Source of the DNA: a virus | DNA length: 41,210 bases | Virus record (IMG/VR): IMGVR_UViG_3300034061_003146 | Location: 1-41,210 of that record | Strand: one strand, 5' to 3' | Shown: piece after piece, positions 8,392 to 17,221 of the stretch | Layout of the letters: each line of letters starts with the position of its first letter | Position numbering within the stretch: position 1 is the stretch's first letter | The notes under the pieces: generated by a model | Database searches by the model: none | Seen by the model: the letters and a program-made list of their open reading frames with translations, nothing else | Told to the model about the DNA's origin: nothing | Made by a program: the position numbers and the translations under genes

Positions 8392-9057
8392 ATGGCAGGC
8401 ATGAAAGACTTCAAACCGTACGTCGATGACTTCATCGGGCCAGCGGTATCCATTCCGACTTCAGCAAACATCGCTACCCCTTGGACCGTTGCGGTTACCG
8501 GGGCGGCTCCTCCTACGTCACAGCGAAACAACGACCGTTTGGTGTGCACCCTCACAAGTGCAAGCCAAATTCAGATCATTGGCAACGCTCACGGCGATGC
8601 ATTGGCGTTCGATATCGACGACGTTCAGCGGGTTGTTATGCGGGCTCGGATCGGTGCATCGACCTTTACCAGTGGATCCATCTTGGTCTTCGGTCTCGGT
8701 TCGGCTCGAAACGATACCGCCGATGACGTAGCGGCCAATGCTTGGTTCAGGATGGAAGGGGCTAACAGTACCACGTTGGTTTATGTCGAGACCGATGATG
8801 CGGTACGAGACAATAACGACGTTTCGACGGGCGTTACCCTTGGGACGACCTACAAGGAATTCGTTATCGACTTCACTGGCGGCAAGCAGGACGTTAAGTT
8901 CTACATCGACGGAGTGCGAGTGGCGAAAGAAACAACCTTCGACATGTCTGGCTACTCGGCTGGCCTTCAACCGATTGTTCAGCTTCAAAAAGCGGCAAAT
9001 ACAAACGCCGACGTTTTCGAGCTGGACTACATCGAAATAGATGGCAAGCGTCAGTAA
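8392..9057 (+). CDS. Putative capsid decoration/jelly-roll protein
   Basis: A 221-residue protein rich in beta-strand-forming, Thr/Ala/Asp-rich segments with an ending like LDYIEIDGKRQ. The pattern suggests a concanavalin/laminin-G type jelly roll. It follows the capsid gene where lambda-like phages encode head decoration proteins, so a surface decoration role is inferred. Start at ATG 8392 (AGGAATAT upstream); the in-frame ATG at 8281 would lie within the capsid gene and read through the terminator. Confidence 0.6.
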   Translation: MAGMKDFKPYVDDFIGPAVSIPTSANIATPWTVAVTGAAPPTSQRNNDRLVCTLTSASQIQIIGNAHGDALAFDIDDVQRVVMRARIGASTFTSGSILVFGLGSARNDTADDVAANAWFRMEGANSTTLVYVETDDAVRDNNDVSTGVTLGTTYKEFVIDFTGGKQDVKFYIDGVRVAKETTFDMSGYSAGLQPIVQLQKAANTNADVFELDYIEIDGKRQ

Positions 9058-9060
9058 CCG

Positions 9061-9408
9061 ATGAGCCTTCACGATCTCATCAAAGAGGATGCCAAGAAGG
9101 TCTTCGCCAACTCTGATGACTTTGCAGAGCCGATCGTTTACTACAAGCGGAACGGTCGGTCTCGGAAGATCAGCGCGGTGGTTGTGCGCGAAGCCCTTGG
9201 CATCCTTCCCGAAGATGGTGACGTTGTATATCCCGTTTTCGAGATACACGTTGCGAATGATGAGACTGAAGGCATCGCAAGCGACGAGTTGAATCTAGGC
9301 GGTGACGAACTAGAATTTTCAGATCGAGTCGGTCAACCTGTTAAAAGGCACTCGATCCTAAGACTGACAAGTCACGATGAAGGGATGCTGATTCTCGAAT
9401 GCCGGTAG
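9061..9408 (+). CDS. Head-tail connector protein, gpFII-like (putative)
   Basis: A 115-residue, beta-rich protein with an N-terminal helix (LHDLIKEDAKKVFANSDDFAEP) followed by strands, like the lambda FII / head-tail attachment group that binds under the portal. Position after the head genes and before tail completion genes supports it. It begins three bases after the previous stop and overlaps the next gene by ten bases. Confidence 0.55.
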   Translation: MSLHDLIKEDAKKVFANSDDFAEPIVYYKRNGRSRKISAVVVREALGILPEDGDVVYPVFEIHVANDETEGIASDELNLGGDELEFSDRVGQPVKRHSILRLTSHDEGMLILECR

Positions 9409-9887
9409 CAGTGGTTGAAACAATCGCTCTCGCTCTCAAGTCGCGTCTCGATGCGATGATCGGCAGCGGTTCGTACTCAACGGATATCAGCGAGGTGCAG
9501 CGTCCAAAACGCTTCGCCGACTTTACTCCAAGGCATAACCAAATCGTTTTGACTCAGGGGCCATTGGATCGAGTCGGTGAGCTTGATAGGCCAGGCAATC
9601 CGCCTGCCAATGCTTACCGTCAGACTTTCAATATCCATTGTCACGTTATGCAAGACGAGCGAGGGCAAGAGGCTATCGACGAAATGCTAAATGCTTTCCA
9701 TGCCGACGTTGTAAAAGCGATTGCAAGCGGTTCATCTACTTGGCATACTTTCGGAGGTAACGCTGTCGATGCGGTCTTCGGAAGTGTACAATTCATCGCG
9801 GCGGATGGCGGGATCGATGGGTTAACTGTCCCTTTGCAAATCACTTTCAGGGTCTCGGAAGATGACCCAACGGAGCTTCGGAACTGA
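9399..9887 (+). CDS. Putative tail terminator protein (gpU-like)
   Basis: A 162-residue protein starting with a helix (VVETIALALKSRLDAMI) and containing a strand-rich middle and an IDEMLNAFHADVVKAI helix, a layout seen in tail terminator/completion proteins. The order connector, this gene, gpZ-like, tail tube fits a siphovirus. The exact family is not certain. Confidence 0.5.
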   Translation: MPVAVVETIALALKSRLDAMIGSGSYSTDISEVQRPKRFADFTPRHNQIVLTQGPLDRVGELDRPGNPPANAYRQTFNIHCHVMQDERGQEAIDEMLNAFHADVVKAIASGSSTWHTFGGNAVDAVFGSVQFIAADGGIDGLTVPLQITFRVSEDDPTELRN

Positions 9888-10543
9888 TGCTAAAAATCAC
9901 AGTTGACGAAGCCTCAATTCGGCAAATGAAAAGCAACCTTGGTGCGTTCGGCGATCACTTGCCAAGGCACTTGGCTACAGCAGTCAATCGGACTGCAAAG
10001 ACTGTCCGAGTGCAAGCAGCAAAGGCACTCAATCCGTTGGTCAACCTCAAGCTGTCGAGTGAGAACAAGGGCGTAGCCAAACCGATCAACAAAGCAGCAA
10101 CGCTCAAGAAAACAATCAAGCAAAAGAACAAAGCCGAGCCCGGTAACGCAGGCGTAACGATTGGGCTTTGGGAAGGTCATCACTTCCCGGTTCGGATGAA
10201 CGAAGCCAAGTCCTATAGTAAGAAGCGACGGGGCAAGAGGCAGAGTCTCGGAGTTCAATACAAAACGCACATGGGCGGCGGGTGGACTGTAATCTCCGAT
10301 GGGTTCATCCAGTCGCGATGGCGTGGCGATGTTTACCGGCCAGCTAGCGAAGGGGCTAGGAAGCTTGTTCGGGTTCTCAGCAAGCGACCCGGTGACTACT
10401 TCCGCGAAGGCAACATCGGGACAATTGCGGCGGATACTGCAAGGGAGCGACTCCCAATTGAAATCAATCGGCGGCTTAGAGAAATCATTCTTGCGGCCAG
10501 TGGACAGATTAAACTAAGAGCATCAAGGGAGCTAGGCAAATGA
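9887..10543 (+). CDS. Minor tail protein Z-like tail completion protein
   Basis: A 218-residue basic protein. The N-terminal region (LPRHLATAVNRTAKTVRVQAAKAL) matches the recognisable start of lambda gpZ-like proteins, which help join the finished tail to the head. The middle is Lys/Arg-rich. The start overlaps the previous stop by one base; the stop overlaps the tail tube gene start. Confidence 0.65.
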   Translation: MLKITVDEASIRQMKSNLGAFGDHLPRHLATAVNRTAKTVRVQAAKALNPLVNLKLSSENKGVAKPINKAATLKKTIKQKNKAEPGNAGVTIGLWEGHHFPVRMNEAKSYSKKRRGKRQSLGVQYKTHMGGGWTVISDGFIQSRWRGDVYRPASEGARKLVRVLSKRPGDYFREGNIGTIAADTARERLPIEINRRLREIILAASGQIKLRASRELGK

Positions 10544-11475
10544 CTCTACTAAAACGCAAGCGAGTATTGGCGGCAAAGATCGAAGCAACACCGGGAACGG
10601 CGGAGGCTTTAACGGCATCCGAAGCGGCTTTCAACTGCTATGACATCATGATCCAGAGCGAAACGGAACTTGAGGCCAGGGAAGGTCAGGCATCTTTCGG
10701 GATGCGTGCTTCGGTTCCCGGCAACTACAAGGGCAGGCTCACATTCAAGCATGATGCGTCTTGGGATGGCACGGCTACCGAGCCATCATGGGCCGATACG
10801 TTTCTTCCTGCTTGCGGTTGGGTCAAGTCCGGTCAAGTGTTTACACCTCGGACGGAAGCCCCAGGGACAAACGTAAAGACCCTCACGATGGCAGTTTATA
10901 TCGACGGCGTTCGTAAGCTTTTGCGTGGATGCGTTGGAACATTCAAGATCAACTGCCCAACAGGAAAAGCGGCTTTCCTTGAGTTCGATTTCATGGGTGT
11001 TTGGGAATCGCCGACTGATACGGCCATCCTTGTGCCTACCTATCCGACGGCAAGCCCATTGCGGTTCGCATCCTCGACAACTACATGGAACAGCGTTGAT
11101 CTTGCAGTTGAAAACATGACGCTCGATAGCGGCAATACGATGATGCTTCGGGAAGATTCTAGCAATGTAGCGGGGCTCAAGTGCGGACTTATTACCAACA
11201 GGCTCATCAAGGTCACGGGAAACCCTGAGGCCAAGCTTGTTGCGACCAATCCGGTTTACGCCAAAATGCTCGACATGAGCGAGCACGCTCTGACCTGGGA
11301 TCTTGACGGGCCTACGAACAGCAAAATCACGATCGCTTGTCCGAAGGCTCAAATCGTCGGCTTGACCGAAGCAGATCGAGAAAACATGGTCACTGATGAA
11401 ATCGAGTGGCAAGGAAATCGAAACGGGTCATCCGTCGATGAGGAATGCTCGATCACCTTTACAGCGGCAACTTAA
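10540..11475 (+). CDS. Major tail tube protein
   Basis: A 311-residue protein beginning LLKRKRVLAAKIEATPGTAE, a typical tail tube start (a strand then a TPGT turn), with a beta-rich body and a terminal WQGNRNGSSVDEECSITF segment. Position between tail completion genes and the frameshifted chaperone supports the assignment as the polymerising tube subunit. Confidence 0.78.
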   Translation: MTLLKRKRVLAAKIEATPGTAEALTASEAAFNCYDIMIQSETELEAREGQASFGMRASVPGNYKGRLTFKHDASWDGTATEPSWADTFLPACGWVKSGQVFTPRTEAPGTNVKTLTMAVYIDGVRKLLRGCVGTFKINCPTGKAAFLEFDFMGVWESPTDTAILVPTYPTASPLRFASSTTTWNSVDLAVENMTLDSGNTMMLREDSSNVAGLKCGLITNRLIKVTGNPEAKLVATNPVYAKMLDMSEHALTWDLDGPTNSKITIACPKAQIVGLTEADRENMVTDEIEWQGNRNGSSVDEECSITFTAAT

Positions 11476-11492
11476 TAGGCATCGGAGGTAAC

Positions 11493-11840
11493 GTGCCAAT
11501 CTTTTTGGAACCAGATCAAAGCTTTTTGGTGGTGCTTGCATCAGACAAGGATAAGCCCATCGAATCTCGGCCAGTGTTTCGCGTCAAGTCTCAATCGATG
11601 CGGCATCAACGCAGATTGCTTGAGATTATCGACATCATCCATAAAGATGGCGTTACTGTCGATGAAATATTTGACGCAACCATCGAGCAACTAAAGCGAG
11701 TTGTTTGTGGCTGGTCGAACATGGGGCAACCGTTTAGCGTCGATGCTCTCGATGAGCTGTTGACGTTTAGCGAAGCTAGAGAGTTGCTTTCGCTGTGTGC
11801 GTACAATCAGCGAATGGATGACTCCGAAAAAAAAGACTGA
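11493..11840 (+). CDS. Tail assembly chaperone, gpG-like product
   Basis: A 115-residue protein read from GTG 11493; GGAGGTAAC lies immediately upstream and decides this start over the in-frame ATG at 11445, which is inside the tail tube gene. It sits between tail tube and tape measure genes, the fixed place of tail assembly chaperones. Its last codons run through eight A residues (11827-11834), where ribosomes can slip to make a longer form. Confidence 0.75.
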   Translation: MPIFLEPDQSFLVVLASDKDKPIESRPVFRVKSQSMRHQRRLLEIIDIIHKDGVTVDEIFDATIEQLKRVVCGWSNMGQPFSVDALDELLTFSEARELLSLCAYNQRMDDSEKKD

Positions 11841-12172
11841 GAGTCGCGGCATTGATACGGCAGGGATTGCTCTGTCGGCATTGCAGCGACAAAGAATGCA
11901 AAGACAAGGGAACGAGCCATGAACCGATCGAAATCGAATGCACAGCTTGCAACGGTGGCGGATGCGATCAATGCGATCAAGGCATCTTTCGCGTTGAAGG
12001 TTGCCCCAATCGATATTGCGATGGTCTCGGGCAATTCGTCGAGTTGGTTGATCTGTTCGATGAGGGCTTGCCACCTGTAGCGGGTGGGGCGCTTGATCAG
12101 GCGGTTAGTTTCCTTGAGGCGGCAAGACGGTTTAAGAACGAAGAACAACGAGCAAAAGCGGAGCGAGCATAG
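11493..12172 (+). CDS. Predicted -1 frameshift product, gpGT-like chaperone with Cys-rich extension
   Basis: A -1 slip on 11827-11834 passes from the gpG-like frame into the frame ending at 12172 with no stop between, giving about 227 residues. The extension alone would need a TTG start at 11852 with no visible ribosome site, which favours frameshifting. The extension carries CRHC, then CTACNGGGCDQCDQG and GCPNRYCDG, a pattern like the DnaJ zinc-finger CxxCxGxG repeat, followed by a helical tail. Lambda gpG/gpGT uses the same logic to regulate loading of tube subunits on the tape measure protein. Confidence 0.72.
11827..11834 (+). promoter_or_regulatory. Slippery A8 sequence for -1 frameshifting
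   Basis: Eight A residues read in the zero frame as GAA AAA AAA. A -1 slip keeps Lys pairing at both codons. The zero-frame stop follows four bases later (11838-11840). Confidence 0.7.
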
Positions 12173-13561
12173 ATGGCAGGCGATGCGGTCAAGATCGTTA
12201 TAGCGGCGGAAGACAAAGCATCCGCACAGGCGATGAGCGCAGCCAAGAACATCGAGGCATCCGTTAAGGGCATCAAGGAGACTGGCCAAAAGGCTAAAGC
12301 CTCGACCGAGTTTATCGGCATTCTCGCTGGTCAACTTGGCGGCGGTCAGCTTGCGTCAGCGGCTCAGCAAGTCGCAGCTATCACAGAGAAGGTCGGTCAG
12401 TTTGCCGAGGTGCAGAAGCTAGGCGGGGCTGGTGCGAATCTCTTTAAGGCTGGTATCGCGGCTCTCGTTGGCGTCATGTCGTTTCAGCTCGGCAAGTCGA
12501 TCGGCGAAATGATCTTCGGGGTCGAGGAGGTTAAGGACGCACTTACGGAAGCAACGGAGGATGCTGATAGGTTTACGTCAGCACTAAACGAGCTATCAAA
12601 TAAGAAGTTCGGCGAGACTCTCGAAGATATTTCGCTTGTTCGAGATCCAAAAGCCAAGCAGCAGGCGGCTTACGATGCTTTCCAAGGCATCCAAAAGGAG
12701 CTCAATAAAGCATACGATGGTATGCACTCAAGGCTAACGCAGATCGATAAACTCAAGTCTCAGTTCGATCCGTTTGGAGGCAACACCGACGCGATCAATC
12801 AATTGCAGATAGAGGCGAATTCTCAGGTTGAAATAATCAACAATCTTGAGAAGCAAAAGCAAAAGATGGGCGAGTTGTTCGGGCCAAGATCGTTGGAGAT
12901 TCAGGCGATCAAAGACAGGCAAAAAGCAGAGGACGAAGCAGCAGCAAAAGCCAAGCAGATTAAAGACTCGGCACTTAATCAACTGAAGAAAGCCAACTTT
13001 CAATATCTCGAATTGACGAAGGGTATCGAAGCATCAAGGGAGGCTCAACTTGCCGACGAGGGCATAACGGGTATCGATGCCGAGCGAATCATCTTGGCCG
13101 AGCGTGCAGCGGACATCGCCAAGAAGAACGCCGAAGATAAAAAGCGAGCCGACGACGAGGAGCAAGCAAGGCTTAAGCGTGTTGCTGACTTGCAAGCTAG
13201 TGAAACTCAGCGACTTGAAGAACAGCGAATCCTATTGACGCAAGGCGAAGAAGCGGCGAACCGGTTTAGGCTCGTTCAAGAGGGACTGTCGGAAGATGCA
13301 GCAGCTAGGATCGCAGCAGAGCAATCCGCATTGGACAAGCAAAAGAAGCAAAGCGAACTAGCCAAGAAGCTTTCCGAAAAGCCTCAGTTAATGGCAGTCG
13401 AGCAACGGCTTGTGATGCGTGGTGCTTCTGAGGACATCCAAAAAGACATTGCATCCAATACGCTCAAGACGGTCGAAAAACTCGATCAAGTAACCGAAGC
13501 AATCAAAGCGATGCCGAAACAAGGTGCTGAGAACAATCTGCAACTGGAGTTTGTTTCGTGA
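12173..13561 (+). CDS. Tape measure protein
   Basis: A 462-residue protein starting MAGDAVKIVIAAEDKASAQA, a frequent tape measure opening. A hydrophobic section lies near 95-125 (LFKAGIAALVGVMSF) and long coiled-coil stretches rich in Ala, Lys, Glu and Gln follow. It sets tail length and is placed right after the frameshifted chaperone, as in other siphoviruses. It is short for the family; at the usual 0.15 nm per residue it implies a tail of roughly 70 nm. Confidence 0.82.
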   Translation: MAGDAVKIVIAAEDKASAQAMSAAKNIEASVKGIKETGQKAKASTEFIGILAGQLGGGQLASAAQQVAAITEKVGQFAEVQKLGGAGANLFKAGIAALVGVMSFQLGKSIGEMIFGVEEVKDALTEATEDADRFTSALNELSNKKFGETLEDISLVRDPKAKQQAAYDAFQGIQKELNKAYDGMHSRLTQIDKLKSQFDPFGGNTDAINQLQIEANSQVEIINNLEKQKQKMGELFGPRSLEIQAIKDRQKAEDEAAAKAKQIKDSALNQLKKANFQYLELTKGIEASREAQLADEGITGIDAERIILAERAADIAKKNAEDKKRADDEEQARLKRVADLQASETQRLEEQRILLTQGEEAANRFRLVQEGLSEDAAARIAAEQSALDKQKKQSELAKKLSEKPQLMAVEQRLVMRGASEDIQKDIASNTLKTVEKLDQVTEAIKAMPKQGAENNLQLEFVS

Positions 13562-14460
13562 GTAACATCATCGAAGTAACTGAAATGTGGAGCAAGCCGG
13601 TTTCATCGGTCACGCTATCGGACAATTTCCGCAAGCGACAGATTAAGCTTCAGCGAGCGTTTCAAATCCTAACGACTCCACAGGCTAAAGAGGTAGACTG
13701 CTTTTCGTCCACTGGCATCCTAGAAGGAGATCGATTCTCGGCAGACTTTCCGTATGCTTTCGCCGACAATTTTTCTTTGAGCCGGCAAAGCTTGATCCTT
13801 TGGCAACTCAACATCGACTACACCGGCGAGCTAGGGCCAAGCGAGAATGAGGACAATCCGCTATTTGCTCCACCTCGAATCGATTGGGACGACGTTGAGA
13901 CTGAGGAAGAAATAGACGAGGATTGGGACGGAAACCCGATCCAGACGGTTAACGGTGAGCCGATCGAGGGCGTTAAGACCTTGCTACCGGATCAGACGGT
14001 TACGATCAAGCGTAACATGCTGATGTTTAATCCCTACGTTCAGGCGGCATATCGTCGATCGGTCAACAGCGATTCGTTTTTGAATTGGCCACCGGGTACG
14101 GCGAAACTGATGAAGCTGTCCGCGTCCAATGTGGTCACGCCTCAGCTTGCCTATTGGGAAGTAACGGGCCAAATTCGCTTCCGGTATCCATACCGAACGA
14201 CGAACGAGAAAGCGTGGTATCGTCGGACTCGGCATCAAGGATTCTATAAGAAGATTGAAATCGACGATCCTGCCAACTCAGGCGAAAAGAAAAACATCAT
14301 CGTCCGAGCACTCAAGGGCGGTGAGCCGACTAACAGGCCGGTTTTGCTCGATGCCAACGGTTTCGAGATACCACAGACCGAAGGTCAACAAGTGCAGGCA
14401 CACTGGTTAGAATTTAAGATTTATAATCCACTTCCCTACGGAGCATTGGGGCTACTATGA
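13558..14460 (+). CDS. Tail tip/distal tail protein, family not recognised
   Basis: A 300-residue protein starting at GTG 13558, overlapping the tape measure stop. It has an acidic linker (DDVETEEEIDEDWDG near 120-134) and aromatic-rich strands (FRYPYRTTNEKAWYRRT). I do not recognise the family. Position just after the tape measure gene suggests the distal tail or baseplate hub. Confidence 0.6.
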   Translation: MSNIIEVTEMWSKPVSSVTLSDNFRKRQIKLQRAFQILTTPQAKEVDCFSSTGILEGDRFSADFPYAFADNFSLSRQSLILWQLNIDYTGELGPSENEDNPLFAPPRIDWDDVETEEEIDEDWDGNPIQTVNGEPIEGVKTLLPDQTVTIKRNMLMFNPYVQAAYRRSVNSDSFLNWPPGTAKLMKLSASNVVTPQLAYWEVTGQIRFRYPYRTTNEKAWYRRTRHQGFYKKIEIDDPANSGEKKNIIVRALKGGEPTNRPVLLDANGFEIPQTEGQQVQAHWLEFKIYNPLPYGALGLL

Positions 14461-15086
14461 CAACGATTCCAAATATTACGATGGTTCTACCTCCCGAGGT
14501 CATCACCAATTACACGATCGCGGGCAATGCCGACATTGCATTCACCAAGATCGCCCAAAGGGTCTTGGCCGAGTCGGTCATTCCGTTGACGCAGGCGCGG
14601 GTATGGGATGCGGTTCAAACCAACCTGTCCCATACACCGGCCAGCGACGATCTAGGGCTAGTCTCAGGCACTTGGGGAACGAATCCGGTCAGAATTACGG
14701 CGGGTGACGTAAAGGCTCTAGGATCGACGACTAGGCGGCTTTATTTGGCAATTCCGATCCCGTCGAACTATGAGGACGGCCAGACTATCCAACTTCGCAT
14801 CCGTGCCAAGATGGAAACGACGGTAGCGGACAACTCTTGCACGATCGACGCTGAGGCTTACGTCGGCGCCGATGGATCGCTCGGCTCTGATCTTGTGACG
14901 ACTCCAGCGGCTTCGATGAACAGCCTGTCGGCGGCGAACTATGATTTTACGATCAACGCTACGGGCGTGGATCCTGGGGATTTGCTCGAAGTCCGTTTAA
15001 GCATCGCTAGCAACGATGCAGCAACGGCAACGGCGGTAACTCCGGCGATCTACTCGGTCTCGTTGCTCTGCGATACAAGGGGCTAA
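14457..15086 (+). CDS. Putative tail structural protein
   Basis: A 209-residue beta-rich protein with many Thr and Ala residues and no clear catalytic motif. It overlaps the previous gene by four bases and is followed three bases later by another structural gene. A virion role is inferred from the operon only. Confidence 0.55.
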   Translation: MTTIPNITMVLPPEVITNYTIAGNADIAFTKIAQRVLAESVIPLTQARVWDAVQTNLSHTPASDDLGLVSGTWGTNPVRITAGDVKALGSTTRRLYLAIPIPSNYEDGQTIQLRIRAKMETTVADNSCTIDAEAYVGADGSLGSDLVTTPAASMNSLSAANYDFTINATGVDPGDLLEVRLSIASNDAATATAVTPAIYSVSLLCDTRG

Positions 15087-15089
15087 TCA

Positions 15090-15770
15090 GTGGCTCAACA
15101 GATCGGAGCATACACGCCAAAGCAGGCGAAGCGAATATGGGACGCGGTGCAAGCTTTCGAGCGAAGTGGCACAGCGTCGCAAGGGGCTTTCCTGCCTTAT
15201 ACGCCGACTCCGATCTACTTCGTCAACAAGTCAACCGAAACGATTCCGCCTTATGGGTGCGTCCAGATGATCGGATCGAGCGAGATTGACGGAACGACCT
15301 ACCTCGAGGTTGATCGACCATTCGACTACACCGATTCGGTAATGGGGCCGTTTCTGCTCAATGGGCCGGGCGAATGCTTGCCCGATGAGATCGGTACGGC
15401 TCAATGGGGGCCAGTGTTTCGAGCAACGAAGGATTCAGCGACCTACACAACCGGAACGCGAATGGGGCCAGTTGCAAGCTCTTTCGATCTGTCGAAGGGC
15501 TGCCTCTTTACGTTCATCGGCGACGACGAACAAGAGGTCGATTTAATCAAGGTCATCGCCTGCGAGACTCCATTGCTAGCGGTGGCAACATCGGGCATCG
15601 GTGCCAACACCAGCGGAACGGTAACCGCCAAGGCTCCTGGATCTGGTAATTGGACGGCGGGAAGCGTAACATATACCGCATGGAATCCTACGGGCGATGC
15701 AATTGGGTCGGCGGCTCTTGTGCTGCTTTTTCCGGTCGATGCCAAGTGGCTTGCTGTGGAGCTCTGCTAA
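15090..15770 (+). CDS. Putative tail structural protein (GTG start)
   Basis: A 226-residue protein starting at GTG. The helical N-terminus (YTPKQAKRIWDAVQAFERSG) precedes a beta-rich body with Gly/Ser/Thr segments (SGIGANTSGTVTAKAPGSG). The family is unknown to me, but its place in the tail operon suggests a tail tip or adhesin component. Its TAA shares one base with the ATG of the next gene. Confidence 0.55.
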   Translation: MAQQIGAYTPKQAKRIWDAVQAFERSGTASQGAFLPYTPTPIYFVNKSTETIPPYGCVQMIGSSEIDGTTYLEVDRPFDYTDSVMGPFLLNGPGECLPDEIGTAQWGPVFRATKDSATYTTGTRMGPVASSFDLSKGCLFTFIGDDEQEVDLIKVIACETPLLAVATSGIGANTSGTVTAKAPGSGNWTAGSVTYTAWNPTGDAIGSAALVLLFPVDAKWLAVELC

Positions 15771-17221
15771 TGGGTGGAATGGGTCGCTGTTGTTGCACTT
15801 GCGATTGCTTGCCATTGGAGGACTTGCCAACGGTGACAATTGACGGCTACACCGGAAGCGGTTGGAGTGGCGAATGTTGCTATGAGCAAACATTTACGCC
15901 AAACAGTACGCCAAGTTGGTCTAAGTCTTGTAGCGGGATGCTTTACGAGGCATCTTCGTCATCTACTTGCGTTACTCAACACTGGATTCAAAAGAGCCCG
16001 GATTATCGCGGTTACGAAATTTTCCCAAGCGGGTGCGATGAGATACCGGAGGATTATTGCTGCTACGAAGACTCCGAGCACATAGCGACAACGACAACTA
16101 GCGGGACTGGTGCTGAGAATGCTTTTCTTGCAGTATGGAGACGGATCAAACACATAAAGGTTAGGATCAGTCAAGAAGAAGTTGATTGTAGCGGGGTCGA
16201 AGGTCAGACAGGCGGATGCAAGATCGTCATTCGGTCTCGATTTGTTTATGATTGGTCTTCCAAGGTTTACACCGACAAAACAAGCACAATCGAGCAATCG
16301 GTTCAAATGGTGAACGAGTCATGTTTCGAAGCAAACACGCTTTATACTTACGAGGACTACACTCCACCTTTAATGACTTGCAGCGATGTTCCATCGGATC
16401 CACCTGAGGATGAACCATTCGCTTGTATGTATGGCGGTGAGATCTATTTTGATCGAGTAAAATACTTCGATGAAATGCCTTTAGAAAGCCTGACTTTTGA
16501 AAATGGCGACATCCCAGGGTGCGACTCGTCATCATGCGACTACGAGCCTTACAACTATGTCTCGCAAATTTGCATTTACGGGCCATCAGGCGAGATTGAT
16601 GACAACGAATGCAGATTTGCTTTGCCTTGTTATTGCGTATCTCCGCCAACGCAAAGAAGCGTAACGCTTACTCAAGATGACACAATTTGCGAAGGCAACT
16701 CAGTAACCGAAGTCGGGCCATGCGATCCAGCGGAGGAAGTGCTTTGCAATACATTGACGACATCTTGCCAAAACCCAGGCGATCCACCAAATTTTTCGTA
16801 TGATTGCAATGATGGAGAGTCGGCAAGTGCAATAGGGTTTATTGATACATCAGGCGGTATAGGCTGCGGGTTTTACGATGGGGTTCGTAAAGGTGGAGTA
16901 GCACCGCCAGCGTTCAGTGGTTTATTCGCGCTTTACAACGGTTGCGGAGGTGGGTTTGGGCCTTACGAAACTCCAGTAGCTGATGGCCCTGAGATTTATC
17001 CTTGGGTGCGCACCTATGATTGCGATGAAACCCCATGCAATCAAGCTTGCTGTCGATTCTACGACGATTGCCCGAATTGCTTTCCCGATGGTGTTTGCAA
17101 AGAGCTGTACGAGCGGCCTTGGTCAACGGTTATTTCACACACTCGCTCCCAGTCTTGCACAGGTTTACAATCCGCTTCCGTTTGCACAAGTGCCCCATCA
17201 TGGACAATAACACTGTCTTAA
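15770..17221 (+). CDS. Very cysteine-rich tail-operon protein
   Basis: Read from ATG 15770 (overlapping TAATG) the protein has 483 residues with about 39 cysteines, roughly 8 percent. They come in pairs and clusters such as RCCCTCDC at the N-terminus, ECCYE, YCCYED, CYC and a C-terminal NQACCRFYDDCPNCFPDG. It is also rich in Asp, Glu, Ser, Thr, Tyr and Pro, with no transmembrane segment. This looks like an extracellular, disulfide-bonded protein and is unusual for a phage made in a reducing cytoplasm. Position at the end of the tail operon suggests a tail tip or receptor-binding role. The next gene resembles a sulfhydryl oxidase. Confidence 0.7.
   Translation: MGGMGRCCCTCDCLPLEDLPTVTIDGYTGSGWSGECCYEQTFTPNSTPSWSKSCSGMLYEASSSSTCVTQHWIQKSPDYRGYEIFPSGCDEIPEDYCCYEDSEHIATTTTSGTGAENAFLAVWRRIKHIKVRISQEEVDCSGVEGQTGGCKIVIRSRFVYDWSSKVYTDKTSTIEQSVQMVNESCFEANTLYTYEDYTPPLMTCSDVPSDPPEDEPFACMYGGEIYFDRVKYFDEMPLESLTFENGDIPGCDSSSCDYEPYNYVSQICIYGPSGEIDDNECRFALPCYCVSPPTQRSVTLTQDDTICEGNSVTEVGPCDPAEEVLCNTLTTSCQNPGDPPNFSYDCNDGESASAIGFIDTSGGIGCGFYDGVRKGGVAPPAFSGLFALYNGCGGGFGPYETPVADGPEIYPWVRTYDCDETPCNQACCRFYDDCPNCFPDGVCKELYERPWSTVISHTRSQSCTGLQSASVCTSAPSWTITLS

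Noticed and set aside
11852-12172. Independent gene starting at TTG 11852
   Set aside because: No ribosome site is visible, while an exact -1 slippery run joins it to the preceding frame.
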